DNA of 9,910 bases from Flavobacteriales bacterium (GCA_020200995.1 JAIVHQ010000032.1:1-9910); one strand, 5' to 3'. Numbered from the stretch's first letter, positions 1 through 8,111 are shown. Notes: generated by a model from the letters alone, not told the origin. Numbers and translations are program-made.

Positions 1-186
1 GACTTGCCCGACAGCTCTCCGGCTGATGTGCGCATCTTTGATGTAAGTGGACGCCTTGTGCAGCAAGAACGCATTACTTCAGGTGACCGCATAGGCACCA
101 ACAATCTTCCCGACGGAATGTACATTGTGCAATTTCAGTTGAGTGGAAGCGAGGTGTTTTCCAAAAAACTGGTCGTAAGACATTAG
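1..186 (+). CDS. C-terminal end of a T9SS-secreted protein (type A sorting domain), partial
   Basis: Only the last 61 codons are present; the reading frame is open to the left window edge and ends with TAG. The visible peptide has the features of the Por secretion system C-terminal sorting domain: a VRIFDVSGRLV strand-turn-strand, an L-P-D-G-M-Y-I-V core, and a terminal strand ending in a basic KKLVVRH tail. In Bacteroidota this domain directs cargo through the type IX secretion system and is removed at the cell surface. The functional part of the protein lies outside the window, so its activity cannot be stated. The next gene begins 1 nt after the stop, so the two may be co-transcribed. The TTG at position 4 is not a real start, because homologous sorting domains are always fused behind a larger protein. 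Confidence 0.88.
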   Translation, partial: DLPDSSPADVRIFDVSGRLVQQERITSGDRIGTNNLPDGMYIVQFQLSGSEVFSKKLVVRH

Positions 187-187
187 T

Positions 188-1231
188 ATGAAAGCAGAAG
201 ATAGCAGCGAAGACCGGGAAGACGAGGACCAGGAGCTCTATGAGCATTACCGCCTTGCCGCCGATCCGGGACAGGAGCCTCTGAGAATCGATAAATTCTT
301 GATGGACAGGATTCCCAACACCTCGCGAACCAAGCTTCAGGTGGCGGCCACCAATGGAAATATTCGGGTAAACGAAGAAGCTGTAAAGGCCAATTACAAG
401 GTGAAACCGGGAGATGATATTTCTATCGTCCTGCCATATCCGCAGCGCGAGATCGAGTTGATTCCCCAGGATATTCCCCTCGACATACTTTTTGAGGACG
501 ATCACATTGTGGTGCTCAACAAACCCTCGGATATGGTGGTGCACCCGGGTTATGGAAATTACTCAGGCACCTTGGTGAATGCACTGGTATATCATTTTGA
601 AAACCTTCCCTCCGCCAAAGACGGGCTGCCCAACCGACCGGGATTGGTACATCGCCTCGATAAGAATACCACCGGTGTCATGGTGATTGCCAAAACGGAG
701 CAGGCCCACACCCACCTTTCCATGCAGTTTTTTGATCACAGCATCGACCGGAGGTATATGGCGCTGGCCTGGGGCGATCTGGATGCCGACGGCACCATCA
801 CCGGGCACATAGGCAGGTCATTGAAAAACCGAAAGGTGATGCATATTTTTCCGGAAGGAGAATACGGAAAGCACGCCGTGACGCACTACAAGGTGATGGA
901 GCGGCTGAATTATGTGACCCTTGTGGAATGCAAACTCGAGACAGGCCGCACCCATCAGATCAGGGCCCACATGCAGCACATCGGGCACCCCCTTTTCAAC
1001 GATCCTGAATATGGAGGCAACAAAATTCTCAAAGGCACGACCTTCTCCAAGTACAAACAGTTTGTGATGAACAACTTTGACCTGCTACCGAGGCAGGCCC
1101 TTCACGCGCGAAAGCTCGAATTGACCCATCCGGCTACAGGCGAGCGGTTGAATTTTGAATCGCCCCTGCCCGATGATATGTCAGCTGTGCTCGAACGCTG
1201 GCGCGGATATATCTCCACGCGAAACGACTGA
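188..1231 (+). CDS. rluD: RluA/RluD-family 23S rRNA pseudouridine synthase
   Basis: This 347-residue protein has an acidic N-terminal extension (about 1-30), an S4 RNA-binding domain (about 32-80) and an RluA-type pseudouridine synthase domain (about 95-330). The catalytic motif HRLDKNTTG is at 155-163, with D158 the expected nucleophilic aspartate. RTHQIRAHM (254-262) and RQALHA (302-307) are further conserved family motifs. The HRLDK-x-TTG form and the S4 domain favour RluD, which modifies uridines in helix 69 of 23S rRNA, over RluC. The exact target is inferred from the family. ATG 188 lies 1 nt after the preceding stop. The gene converges on menE with only 8 nt between the stop codons, and I see no terminator hairpin there. 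It is slightly longer than E. coli RluD because of the acidic N-terminus. Confidence 0.9.
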   Translation: MKAEDSSEDREDEDQELYEHYRLAADPGQEPLRIDKFLMDRIPNTSRTKLQVAATNGNIRVNEEAVKANYKVKPGDDISIVLPYPQREIELIPQDIPLDILFEDDHIVVLNKPSDMVVHPGYGNYSGTLVNALVYHFENLPSAKDGLPNRPGLVHRLDKNTTGVMVIAKTEQAHTHLSMQFFDHSIDRRYMALAWGDLDADGTITGHIGRSLKNRKVMHIFPEGEYGKHAVTHYKVMERLNYVTLVECKLETGRTHQIRAHMQHIGHPLFNDPEYGGNKILKGTTFSKYKQFVMNNFDLLPRQALHARKLELTHPATGERLNFESPLPDDMSAVLERWRGYISTRND

Positions 1232-1239
1232 CAAAGGAT

Positions 1240-2334
1240 TTATTTGCTCGGAACGCTTTTGCGCACAGTTTCCGAGCGCATGATTTTGCCGGTAGGCGTG
1301 TATTCGAATTCCGACAAGGCAATGAGCCTCCGTGGCTGCCAGAAAGGCGTATCGGAGAGTGCATGCTGAACTTCGGCCAGCAGGTCGCTGGTGGGGAGCC
1401 CCTCTGCTTCTAAGAAAAGCGCTACCTCTTCACCAAGTTTGTCGTGTGGAATGCCCGACACAAAAAACGGCGCGCGAATCAAGTGTGCCAGCCGCTTTTC
1501 AACCTGTTCGGGAATTACTTTTATGCCGCCCGAATTGATTAGATTGTCAGTGCGGCCTTTCCACACAAAACCTTTTTCACGCGCTTCGACCAGGTCGTTG
1601 GTCTCGATTCGGTGTTGGGTGACTTCTTTCCACCGCACGCTCAGGTTCCCGTTTTTTCTGATTTTAATCTCTACACCCTCTACTGGAAAATATACGGGAT
1701 CGGAGCCGGCAGAGAGCCGTGCCAGGGCAAAATGTGAGAGGGTCTCCGTCATCCCGAACGATGCATAAGCTTTTACGCCCGCCTGGATGAGCTTGCCGCG
1801 CAGCTCATCGCTCACTTGCCCGCCGCCTATGAGCACAGCCTTGACTGCGGCGAGCGATTGCGGGTCAGATTCGAGCACACTTGCGGCCTGATGCGGGGTG
1901 AGTGGCACAAAATCAAAATCACCTGATCGTGCTGCCTCGGCAATGGCTTTTATAAATGGTTGTGAAGCGGGTGGGACAGCAGTGAGTTCGTAACCACCCA
2001 CAACAGCACGTACCACCATCATTTTTCCTGCGATGTAACGCATGGGGAGCGCCAGCAGTGCTCGGCATTCGGCGTCAAGGCCAAAGTATTTGTTGGTGGC
2101 TGCTGCGCTCGCTTCGAAAGCCTTTTTGGGAAATGCCATTTGCTTTGGCCTGCCCGTAGAACCCGACGTGGTCACCCCGACCTTGTGGGTGCGATCAAAA
2201 AGTTTTGACGTAAAGGCAAATATTTCACGAAGATGAGCGGGAAGCTTATCGTCCATTGAAGCGGCGCGGAGTGATTTCACCTCGTAATGCTGACCATTGA
2301 GCCGAAGCCCGTTGTATTTTTTGAAAGGGTTCAC
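1240..2334 (-). CDS. menE: o-succinylbenzoate-CoA ligase (MenE)
   Basis: This is an acyl-adenylate-forming (ANL superfamily) enzyme of 364 residues that converts o-succinylbenzoate, ATP and CoA to OSB-CoA in menaquinone synthesis. Visible motifs are the phosphate-binding loop TTSGSTGRPK (55-64), the A5-like motif FGMTETLSH (193-201), the hinge region GRTDNLINSGG (260-270), and the C-terminal PTGK whose lysine (K350) is the expected catalytic residue. The start is GTG at 2334-2332, which overlaps the menC stop as GTGA. A GGAG lies 8-11 nt upstream of it. A longer open frame runs back to 2562, but its extra 76 residues are Arg/His/Pro-rich and are only the menC sequence read in another frame. 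At 364 residues the protein is short compared with proteobacterial MenE but, from memory, normal for Bacteroidota. It is the last gene of the menA-menC-menE block. Confidence 0.93.
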   Translation of the reverse strand: MNPFKKYNGLRLNGQHYEVKSLRAASMDDKLPAHLREIFAFTSKLFDRTHKVGVTTSGSTGRPKQMAFPKKAFEASAAATNKYFGLDAECRALLALPMRYIAGKMMVVRAVVGGYELTAVPPASQPFIKAIAEAARSGDFDFVPLTPHQAASVLESDPQSLAAVKAVLIGGGQVSDELRGKLIQAGVKAYASFGMTETLSHFALARLSAGSDPVYFPVEGVEIKIRKNGNLSVRWKEVTQHRIETNDLVEAREKGFVWKGRTDNLINSGGIKVIPEQVEKRLAHLIRAPFFVSGIPHDKLGEEVALFLEAEGLPTSDLLAEVQHALSDTPFWQPRRLIALSEFEYTPTGKIMRSETVRKSVPSK

Positions 2335-3368
2335 CGTAGCTCCGTGATTTTCCAGGGTGTGTCTCCGAGGCGAAGGCTGCCTTCGCTGATATAGAGTGGG
2401 CCATCTATGTTGTTGGTGTAGAGGCCTCCTGTGCCTAGTCCTTGGTATTGGTCGTTGAGGCGGATGTAGGTGTATTGTGCGATGGCATTGAGGCCGATGT
2501 TCGATTCGAGTGCAGAGGTGATCCACCATTTTGCACCGAATTCTTCTGCGAGACGAATCCACTCATCACTTACTGAAAAAGGACCCAAAAAACTTGGCTT
2601 GAGAATGATGGCCTGAGGTCGGACGGTTTCGATAAGTTCCCTCCGCGATTTCGGATCAAAGAGCCCGATGAGCTCCTCGTCGAGGGCCACGGGAACAGGC
2701 GAATTTTTGCAAATCCGCGCCATGACTTCCCATTGTCCCTGTTTCACGGGTTGCTCAATACTGTGTAAGGAGAAGGGGGCGAGTTGCTCGAGTTTTTTTT
2801 CCGCCTCTTCAGGGCTAAATGCACCGTTGGCATCCACCCTGATTTCAATGGCTTCGGCTGGGTAGTGCTTTCGAATATAGGCGAGTAGTTCGAGCTCCCG
2901 GCTGAAATCGATGGCGCCGATTTTGAGTTTAATGCAACGGAAACCCGCAGCGAGTTTTTCGTCTATTTGTTGACGCATATCGTCAGCCTTGCCCATCCAT
3001 ACCAGTCCGTTGATGGGGATGCCTGCCTCGCCCTGAGAAAAAGCGGATGGAAAGACGGCGCCTGTTTCGCCGCATTCGTAATTGCGTCGGGCGATTTCAA
3101 CCCCGAGGGCGATCGATGGCCATCTGTGCAAATCAGGAAGAGCAGTGTTTTGGTTTAAAGCTTCTACGGTGAGTGCGAGTTGCTCTTCGTACCCTGGTCT
3201 GTCATCTGCACTGAGGCCGGGCAGAAGGCCACATTCACCGACGGCTGTGAATCCGGTTTCGGGATTTTGCAGGAGAATGAAATAGGCAGGTTTTTCTCTG
3301 AGCACGCCGCGCGAGGTGCCCGCAGGTTTGCGAAAGCGAAGGATGTGCTTATGATAGCGGGCTTTCAC
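2331..3368 (-). CDS. menC: o-succinylbenzoate synthase (MenC)
   Basis: This enolase-superfamily enzyme of 345 residues dehydrates SHCHC to o-succinylbenzoate. The barrel carries the expected catalytic set: KLK (K147, K149) at the end of the second barrel strand, metal ligands D179 in VDANG, E205 in IEQP and D230 in LDEE, and the opposite-face lysine K257 in ILKPS. The N-terminal capping-domain signature GTSRG is at about 17-21. I chose GTG 3368-3366, giving MKARYHKHILRF, because it fits the usual MenC N-terminus and lies 1 nt after the menA stop. A TTG at 3380 in the same frame is possible but would add four atypical residues. The stop overlaps the menE start by 3 nt, which suggests coupled translation. 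Confidence 0.93.
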   Translation of the reverse strand: MKARYHKHILRFRKPAGTSRGVLREKPAYFILLQNPETGFTAVGECGLLPGLSADDRPGYEEQLALTVEALNQNTALPDLHRWPSIALGVEIARRNYECGETGAVFPSAFSQGEAGIPINGLVWMGKADDMRQQIDEKLAAGFRCIKLKIGAIDFSRELELLAYIRKHYPAEAIEIRVDANGAFSPEEAEKKLEQLAPFSLHSIEQPVKQGQWEVMARICKNSPVPVALDEELIGLFDPKSRRELIETVRPQAIILKPSFLGPFSVSDEWIRLAEEFGAKWWITSALESNIGLNAIAQYTYIRLNDQYQGLGTGGLYTNNIDGPLYISEGSLRLGDTPWKITELR

Positions 3369-3369
3369 G

Positions 3370-4272
3370 TCAGTACACAAGTCCTATACCCATGGTCAGT
3401 GCAAACAACAAGGTGGCGAAGGCCAGCTTTTTCAGCTCTGCGTCCAGATCGGAAGCCCTTGAGGTGTTCCAAACCACACTGAGGTTTTGGATGAGAATGG
3501 GAAGTGTAATCAAAAAAATGAACTGATATCCGGATTGAAAATTGAGCAGGGTGTAGCCCACTGCGGCCGCCATGGAAGTCGCAATCAGAAGAGTGTGATA
3601 CACCTTTGCTGCATGCAGACCTATGATCACTGCAAATGACCGTTTTCCATTCTCTTTGTCGTTGTCGAAGTCTCGAATGTTGTTTAGATTCAAAACCCCT
3701 GTCGCCAGAAGGCCGATCGAAACAGCCGGAAGCAGCTCAGCCCATGACAGTTCTCCTGTGTGTAAAAAATAGGTGCCTGCAACACCGGCTATTCCAAAGA
3801 AAATGAAAACTGCCACATCTCCGAACCCTGCATACCCGTAAGGGCTTTTCCCGACGGTATACTTGATGGCAGCAGCAATGGCCAGAATACCCAGGATGAA
3901 AAATCCGAATACCGTAGTTATTTCGAGTTTATCGGCTGCTTTAAGCAGAAGCCAAACGCCTGATACCAGGGCCAGCAATGTAAATATCAAAATAGCGATA
4001 CGCATTTCGCCGGGAGAGATAGCGCCCGATTGCACTCCGCGCACAGGGCCCGTGCGCTTGTCATTATCAACCCCATGGGAAGAGTCGCCATAATCGTTGG
4101 CGAGGTTGCTCAAAATTTGAAGAAACAAAGTGGTGACCAATGCACCTATCAAAACCGAGACGCTGAGCTTATCATGGTGCAGGGCCAGTAGGCTGCCCAA
4201 CAATACACTCGACATCGAGAGTGGCAGCGTGCGCAGTCGGAAAGCTTTAACCCATGCTTCAAATTTCACCAT
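3370..4272 (-). CDS. menA: 1,4-dihydroxy-2-naphthoate polyprenyltransferase (MenA)
   Basis: This UbiA-family integral membrane prenyltransferase of 300 residues attaches the polyprenyl tail to DHNA, giving demethylmenaquinone. The first Asp-rich motif, NDYGDSSHGVDNDKR, is at 59-73 and the second, NNIRDFDNDKENGKR, at 197-211; they bind Mg2+-prenyl diphosphate. About eight or nine hydrophobic segments span the chain, for example 18-32, 38-54, 91-110, 119-136, 153-170, 182-195, 226-243, 251-268 and 284-299. The N-terminus (FEAWVKAFRLRTLPLS) is typical of MenA. ATG 4272 is the only good start and opens the menA-menC-menE block, so a promoter is expected in 4273-4439. The menC start lies 1 nt beyond its stop. 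No methyltransferase (MenG/UbiE) gene is in the window. Confidence 0.94.
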   Translation of the reverse strand: MVKFEAWVKAFRLRTLPLSMSSVLLGSLLALHHDKLSVSVLIGALVTTLFLQILSNLANDYGDSSHGVDNDKRTGPVRGVQSGAISPGEMRIAILIFTLLALVSGVWLLLKAADKLEITTVFGFFILGILAIAAAIKYTVGKSPYGYAGFGDVAVFIFFGIAGVAGTYFLHTGELSWAELLPAVSIGLLATGVLNLNNIRDFDNDKENGKRSFAVIIGLHAAKVYHTLLIATSMAAAVGYTLLNFQSGYQFIFLITLPILIQNLSVVWNTSRASDLDAELKKLAFATLLFALTMGIGLVY

Positions 4273-4439
4273 CGTCGCAAATTTCGTAAGAAAACGTAGA
4301 TAATTAACGTTTGAAAGGTTGATTTGGATTTGGGTTATGAACAGTTAACACGGTTTCGTTACATATCAAAATCCAATTGTGAGAAACGGTACAGAAGCAA
4401 CTGCTTTTTTACTTCATTCGCAGAGTACCTTTGATTGTG
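4273..4439. promoter_or_regulatory. Divergent intergenic region between menA and the DUF7793-type gene
   Basis: This AT-rich gap of 167 nt must hold promoters for both flanking genes. On the minus strand, TACGTTTT (complement of 4291-4298) is a 7/8 match to the Bacteroidetes -7 octamer TAnnTTTG, about 18 nt before the menA ATG, with no convincing -33 partner. On the plus strand, TACCTTTG at 4426-4433 is a full match. I see no strong hairpin or direct repeat. The motif matches are direct; promoter activity is inferred. Confidence 0.4.
4426..4433 (+). promoter_or_regulatory. Candidate -7 octamer (TACCTTTG) for the DUF7793-type gene
   Basis: TACCTTTG matches TAnnTTTG and ends only 6 nt before the ATG at 4440. 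If used, transcription would begin at or within a few nt of the start codon, giving a nearly leaderless mRNA. A T-rich stretch (4405-4410) lies where a weak -33 element could be, but no clear TTTG is present. Confidence 0.35.
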
Positions 4440-4856
4440 ATGGCCAAACCGAAGAAGTACATTTCCAGAGAAATTGAGTTTTACGAAGACGATCGCGGTT
4501 TCTACTACCTCCGCACAGCCGAGGGTGAAGACATCACGGAGGAGGCCGTGGTGCGCCTGAACGATTGGTTGGCCGTACACAGAGCCGATCTTAAAGAAGA
4601 CCGTAAACCAATGCTGATCGAACTCGCTTACGGTTCCACCATCTCCGCAGGTGTGCAGTCCTTTTTGGCTGACAGCGAACATCGATTGTCTACCGCTGAC
4701 GCTATACTGATCAATACTTTTGCGCATAAACTTATGGCGACTTTTTACCTGCGCCATTATAAACCGCAGTTGCCGACAAGGGTGTTCAGCGATGTATTTC
4801 AAGCCCTTGATTGGATTGAAAAACAAATAAATGATGATGCCGTGGCCGGCAAATGA
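4440..4856 (+). CDS. Small STAS/SEC14-like (DUF7793-type) protein of unknown function
   Basis: This soluble 138-residue protein has no signal peptide or membrane segment. The first part (about 5-35) predicts beta strands with an acidic stretch. The rest reads like the Bacteroidota STAS/SEC14-like family now called DUF7793: a central strand MLIELAYGSTIS, a helix after it, a strand ADAILINTFAHKLMATFYL, and a C-terminal PTRVFSDVFQALDWIEKQI. I assign the family from remembered pattern, and no biochemical function is known to me. ATG 4440 is preferred; in-frame TTG 4431 and GTG 4437 are alternatives overlapping or adjoining the promoter-like octamer. It is the only plus-strand gene inside the men cluster, lying where menB would often be. 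Its stop is 6 nt from the menD stop, in convergent orientation. Confidence 0.8.
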   Translation: MAKPKKYISREIEFYEDDRGFYYLRTAEGEDITEEAVVRLNDWLAVHRADLKEDRKPMLIELAYGSTISAGVQSFLADSEHRLSTADAILINTFAHKLMATFYLRHYKPQLPTRVFSDVFQALDWIEKQINDDAVAGK

Positions 4857-4862
4857 ATGTGT

Positions 4863-6620
4863 TTATTTTGCCTGGGGTTGGTTGTGTGAAATGTCAACTG
4901 CAGAAAGTTCTCCTGCAATGAATTTGAAATATTTTTTCAGAACACCCGCATTTTTTCTCGCGTGGGTTTTCACTTCCAAAATCGTGCAGCCTTTCGCGGC
5001 TTTGAAATCGCGAACCGATTCTATGAGTTCGGCCCCATTTTCTGCTTTGAGATAATTTACTCCGAAAGCTGTGGCGATGTCGCGAATCGATGCGGGGTGG
5101 TGGGCTTCGAAAAAGGGTTCCAATTCTTCTGTGCCTGCGGGTCCTTCGATAATTCGAAATATGCCTCCGCCTTCATTGTTGATTACGATGATCTTCAGAT
5201 TTTGAGGCATCGAATTGTTCCACAAAGCATTAGAGTCGTACATGAATGCAGTGTCGCCTGTGATGAGCACTACATCAGCTTCGGGATTGGCCCTGGCCCA
5301 TCCGGCAGCGGTACTTGTGCTTCCGTCTATGCCGCTTGTTCCTCTGTTGGCGTGGTATTCTACACCTGTTTGTGTGCCGAAAAGTTGCACGTAGCGCACA
5401 GCCGAGCTGTTTGCCATGTGCATGACTATGGGCCCTTCAAGAGAGCTAAGCAGAATGTCGAAAGCCTTGAAATCACTCCACGGCATGGAGGCGATGTATG
5501 TGAGGTGGGCTGCGTGTGCAGGGTTTTTCACCCGCTCCCAAAGCGAGGCGTAGTTGCTTTCAGGCATTTTTTCGAAGGAGGCTACCATCCTACCCAGAAA
5601 ATTAGCCGGATCTGCCGGGATTTCGAGGGTCAAACCTCTGAAGGTGTCAAGCCCTTCATCGTGCGGGTTGATGTGCCAATGGTGTGCCGGGGCAAACTCG
5701 CGAAGCAGTGCTTTAATTCTTTTTGAAACGATCATTCCGCCTGCTGTAATCAGCAGATCGGGCATGAGCGACTCCAGCAGGTGGTGGTCTTTGATGGACA
5801 TGATCAGCCTGTCGATGGTGGTGATCGGCCCTTCTGCGGAGATGTTGGCAGTGGTTTCGGTGAGTACGGTAACGTGGGGCATGGCGGCCAGCCTTCGGGC
5901 CACTTCGTTCAATGCTGCATCTTTGGGCATTTGCCCGATGAGCACCATCACCCTCTTGGCCGATGCGAATACCTCGGCACATTCGGCAACGACCGTGTCA
6001 CCCGCTTTTTCCGAAAGGGGAGCCCGCCTATAGAATGCCGGCATGCTTTCGAGCGGGTAGCTCTCTGTGTTGTAAAGTGGCTCGCTCAGTGGCACATTGA
6101 AATGAATCGGCCCGGGCACACCACAGATGATGCTGTTAAACAGCTCGGAGATCTTGCGGCGGTTCATCCAGGTTTCGTCCGTGCTCAGGGGCTCGCCGAT
6201 CACATTGTACTCGCCCCGAATATAATTGCTGAAAAGACCTTCCTGACGAATGGTCTGGCCATTGCCCTGATCGACCCAGGCAGTCGGGCGGTCGGCGGTG
6301 ACTGCCACCACGGGGGCCTTCAAGTAAAAAGCCTCTGCAAGGGCGGGGCCCAAATTGATGCCCGCTGACCCGCTGGTACAAACCACAAGTACAGGTCGCT
6401 TGGTAGCCAGGGCCATGCCCAGGGCGTAAAAGCCCGCTACCCGCTCGTCGGCGATGCTGTGGCACCTGAAAAGACCTGAGCGGCTGAACGAAATCGTAAA
6501 CGGCGCATTGCGCGATCCGGGGCAGATGATCACATCGCGGACACCAAATGCATGCGCACCGGTCACCAAGGCGTGAACACCTTTTTTATCGCTCATTACC
6601 AAATGCTTGGTTTCAGCCAT
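4863..6620 (-). CDS. menD: SEPHCHC synthase (MenD)
   Basis: This thiamin-diphosphate enzyme of 585 residues adds decarboxylated 2-oxoglutarate to isochorismate, the first committed menaquinone step. The N-terminal Pyr domain has the signature ICPGSRNAP (32-40) and the cofactor-activating glutamate E59 in DERVAGFYALG. The central domain spans about 200-370. The C-terminal PP domain carries NRGTSGIDGSTSTAAG (425-440), the metal-site start GDT (455-457) and INNEGGGIF (480-488), a typical MenD form of the ThDP motif. ATG 6620 overlaps the menF stop by 8 nt (ATGGCTGA). A second ATG at 6596 (MSDKKGVHAL) would fit many homologues equally well and would remove 8 residues. The length is normal for the family. 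It ends the right-hand block and converges on the small DUF7793-type gene. Confidence 0.95.
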   Translation of the reverse strand: MAETKHLVMSDKKGVHALVTGAHAFGVRDVIICPGSRNAPFTISFSRSGLFRCHSIADERVAGFYALGMALATKRPVLVVCTSGSAGINLGPALAEAFYLKAPVVAVTADRPTAWVDQGNGQTIRQEGLFSNYIRGEYNVIGEPLSTDETWMNRRKISELFNSIICGVPGPIHFNVPLSEPLYNTESYPLESMPAFYRRAPLSEKAGDTVVAECAEVFASAKRVMVLIGQMPKDAALNEVARRLAAMPHVTVLTETTANISAEGPITTIDRLIMSIKDHHLLESLMPDLLITAGGMIVSKRIKALLREFAPAHHWHINPHDEGLDTFRGLTLEIPADPANFLGRMVASFEKMPESNYASLWERVKNPAHAAHLTYIASMPWSDFKAFDILLSSLEGPIVMHMANSSAVRYVQLFGTQTGVEYHANRGTSGIDGSTSTAAGWARANPEADVVLITGDTAFMYDSNALWNNSMPQNLKIIVINNEGGGIFRIIEGPAGTEELEPFFEAHHPASIRDIATAFGVNYLKAENGAELIESVRDFKAAKGCTILEVKTHARKNAGVLKKYFKFIAGELSAVDISHNQPQAK

Positions 6621-7677
6621 GAAGTAGTTTTTCCAAAGTTAAGGCTTTGTTTTCTGTTTCTTCCCATTCTGCCTCGAGTTCGGAGTCTTCAGTGAGCCCG
6701 CCGCCTAAATAAAGGGCTACCCTGTCAGTTCCTACACGCATACATCGTAAGTTTACGTAAAGGTCAAAATTTGTTTCGTTTTGTCCTTCCCGCTTTTCAG
6801 TGCCGAGGTAGCCTGTGTAAAGTTCACGCGGATGTTTTTCCGTGTTGCTAATCAGTTCAACAGCAGGACCAACGGGCATCCCTGCCACGGCCGGAGTCGG
6901 GTGCAGGGAGGTTAAAAATGCCTTGATATCTGAGGGCAGCGAAAATTCGAATGCAGTTCGCAAGTGCACCACACTACCCGCAGCAGCGGTTTCGGGCCCG
7001 CTCTCGGCGTGTAGTTTGGCACCACTCTTTCTCAGCACGGTGCGAATGTGGGCTGAGACGTGGGCTTGCTCATCGCGTTCTTTTTGGTTCCAGAGGTACT
7101 TATTGCTATCGACTGCAGTCTGGGTGCCGGCCAGGCTGTGGGTTACAGCATTAGTGCCCTCTGATTTCAGCAATACTTCGGGCGAGGCCCCGAGCCAAAT
7201 GCCATACTCTCGAAGCGCAATAAGACTCACAAGTGCGTCGGGGTGGGTTTGTTCTGCCTTTCGGAAAAAATCTACAGGATGGAAGTCTTTCGGCTTCGCC
7301 ACGTGCTTCACACGCGATAGAATGGCCTTTCGGAGTACCTTTCGGGAAAAGGCTTTTTGAAAAATATCAAACCCCGTGGTGTAATCGCTGTATTCAGTCT
7401 GAGCGGGAAGGGGCTTCTGAAAGTACTTTTCGGAAATACGGCTCTTGTCAAGTGCTTCCGTTTTTCCCGTAAAGGGGTAAAGCCGCAGTTCGGGGCCATT
7501 GCCCCAGGGTTTTATCACAAAAACCTCTTCATTGTCGTCAACGCTTTTTCGCGCGTGGTAGAGCGCAGGTTCCTTTCCGGGAAAACGGCAGAGCGCAAAG
7601 TCCTCACCCTTCTCCAAAAGCCGCAGGGCTGTTGTGAGTATTGCACAACTTATAACATCGGCAGTGGAGGGGTTCAT
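6613..7677 (-). CDS. menF: Isochorismate synthase (MenF), chorismate-binding enzyme
   Basis: This 354-residue member of the chorismate-binding (anthranilate synthase I/isochorismate synthase) family converts chorismate to isochorismate, the substrate of MenD. Family motifs seen are KAILSR with the expected catalytic lysine K117, LAGTQT (182-187), the acidic ERDEQAHV (200-207), HPTPAVAG (259-266), RELYTGYLG (284-292) and the C-terminal GGGLTEDSELEAEWEETENK (325-344), which supplies Mg2+ ligands. The start is ATG 7677-7675, overlapping the thioesterase stop as ATGA. An upstream in-frame non-ATG start at 7713 would add 12 residues inside the previous gene and is less likely. The family also includes salicylate and anthranilate synthases, but the position directly before menD decides the assignment. 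Confidence 0.93.
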   Translation of the reverse strand: MNPSTADVISCAILTTALRLLEKGEDFALCRFPGKEPALYHARKSVDDNEEVFVIKPWGNGPELRLYPFTGKTEALDKSRISEKYFQKPLPAQTEYSDYTTGFDIFQKAFSRKVLRKAILSRVKHVAKPKDFHPVDFFRKAEQTHPDALVSLIALREYGIWLGASPEVLLKSEGTNAVTHSLAGTQTAVDSNKYLWNQKERDEQAHVSAHIRTVLRKSGAKLHAESGPETAAAGSVVHLRTAFEFSLPSDIKAFLTSLHPTPAVAGMPVGPAVELISNTEKHPRELYTGYLGTEKREGQNETNFDLYVNLRCMRVGTDRVALYLGGGLTEDSELEAEWEETENKALTLEKLLHG

Positions 7678-8093
7678 TTTTCGCGGTGAATAATCATATT
7701 TGTCAGGCGACACACGGACAGCAGGCGTTGGGTCGCATCGTAAATCTTAATCTCCCATACGTGGGTGCGCCTGCCTTTGTGAAGGATCACGCCACGGGCG
7801 CGCACTTCCCCTTCGGTCACGCTGCGCAGGTGGTTTGCGTTGATTTCTATGCCAACCACGCCTGCATCAGGATCACCCAGCATGATGAAGCTTCCGCAAC
7901 TCCCCACCGACTCGGCAAGGGCTGCATTGGCGCCTCCGTGAAGGAGCCCCGCGGGTTGATGTACCTTTGAATTCACCGGCATTACGGCCTCTATGAAGTC
8001 TTCGCCAAAATCTACAAACCGTATGCCGAGGGTTTCCATCAGGGTATTGCTCGACATTTGATTCGCTTTGTGTAAGATTGTTGTTTTATCCAC
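7674..8093 (-). CDS. menI: Hotdog-fold PaaI/YdiI-type thioesterase, probable DHNA-CoA hydrolase
   Basis: This small hotdog-fold acyl-CoA thioesterase has 139 residues. The core ALLHGGANAALAES-like segment (here GLLHGGANAALAES) is the family's active-site helix, and the preceding MPVN.KVHQPAG strand and C-terminal RTHVWEIKIYD are also typical of YdiI/PaaI proteins. YdiI-type enzymes hydrolyse 1,4-dihydroxy-2-naphthoyl-CoA, and placement as first gene before menF-menD supports that role, although substrate cannot be read from sequence. I chose GTG 8093, giving MDKTTILHKANQMSSNTL, because this aligns with the N-terminal helix of YdiI. The frame runs on to a TTG at 8114, but that codon lies inside a clear promoter -7 element. 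An internal ATG at 8057 would delete the conserved helix. Its stop overlaps the menF start. Confidence 0.82.
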   Translation of the reverse strand: MDKTTILHKANQMSSNTLMETLGIRFVDFGEDFIEAVMPVNSKVHQPAGLLHGGANAALAESVGSCGSFIMLGDPDAGVVGIEINANHLRSVTEGEVRARGVILHKGRRTHVWEIKIYDATQRLLSVCRLTNMIIHREK

Positions 8094-8111
8094 TATAATT
8101 GAAAGTTTGCC

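Noticed and set aside
74..544. Minus-strand open frame of 156 codons across the T9SS domain and rluD
   Set aside because: It is antisense to two well-supported genes and has no recognisable features.
2335..2562. N-terminal extension of menE (76 more residues)
   Set aside because: The extra residues are Arg/His/Pro-rich and are the menC gene read out of frame; the GTG at 2334 gives a normal MenE.
4359..4826. Minus-strand open frame of 155 codons opposite the DUF7793-type gene
   Set aside because: It has no family resemblance, whereas the plus-strand frame shows the known protein pattern and a promoter-like octamer.
4962..5726. Plus-strand open frame of 254 codons, antisense to menD
   Set aside because: It is Cys/His-rich with no recognisable domain and lies wholly opposite the well-conserved menD coding sequence.
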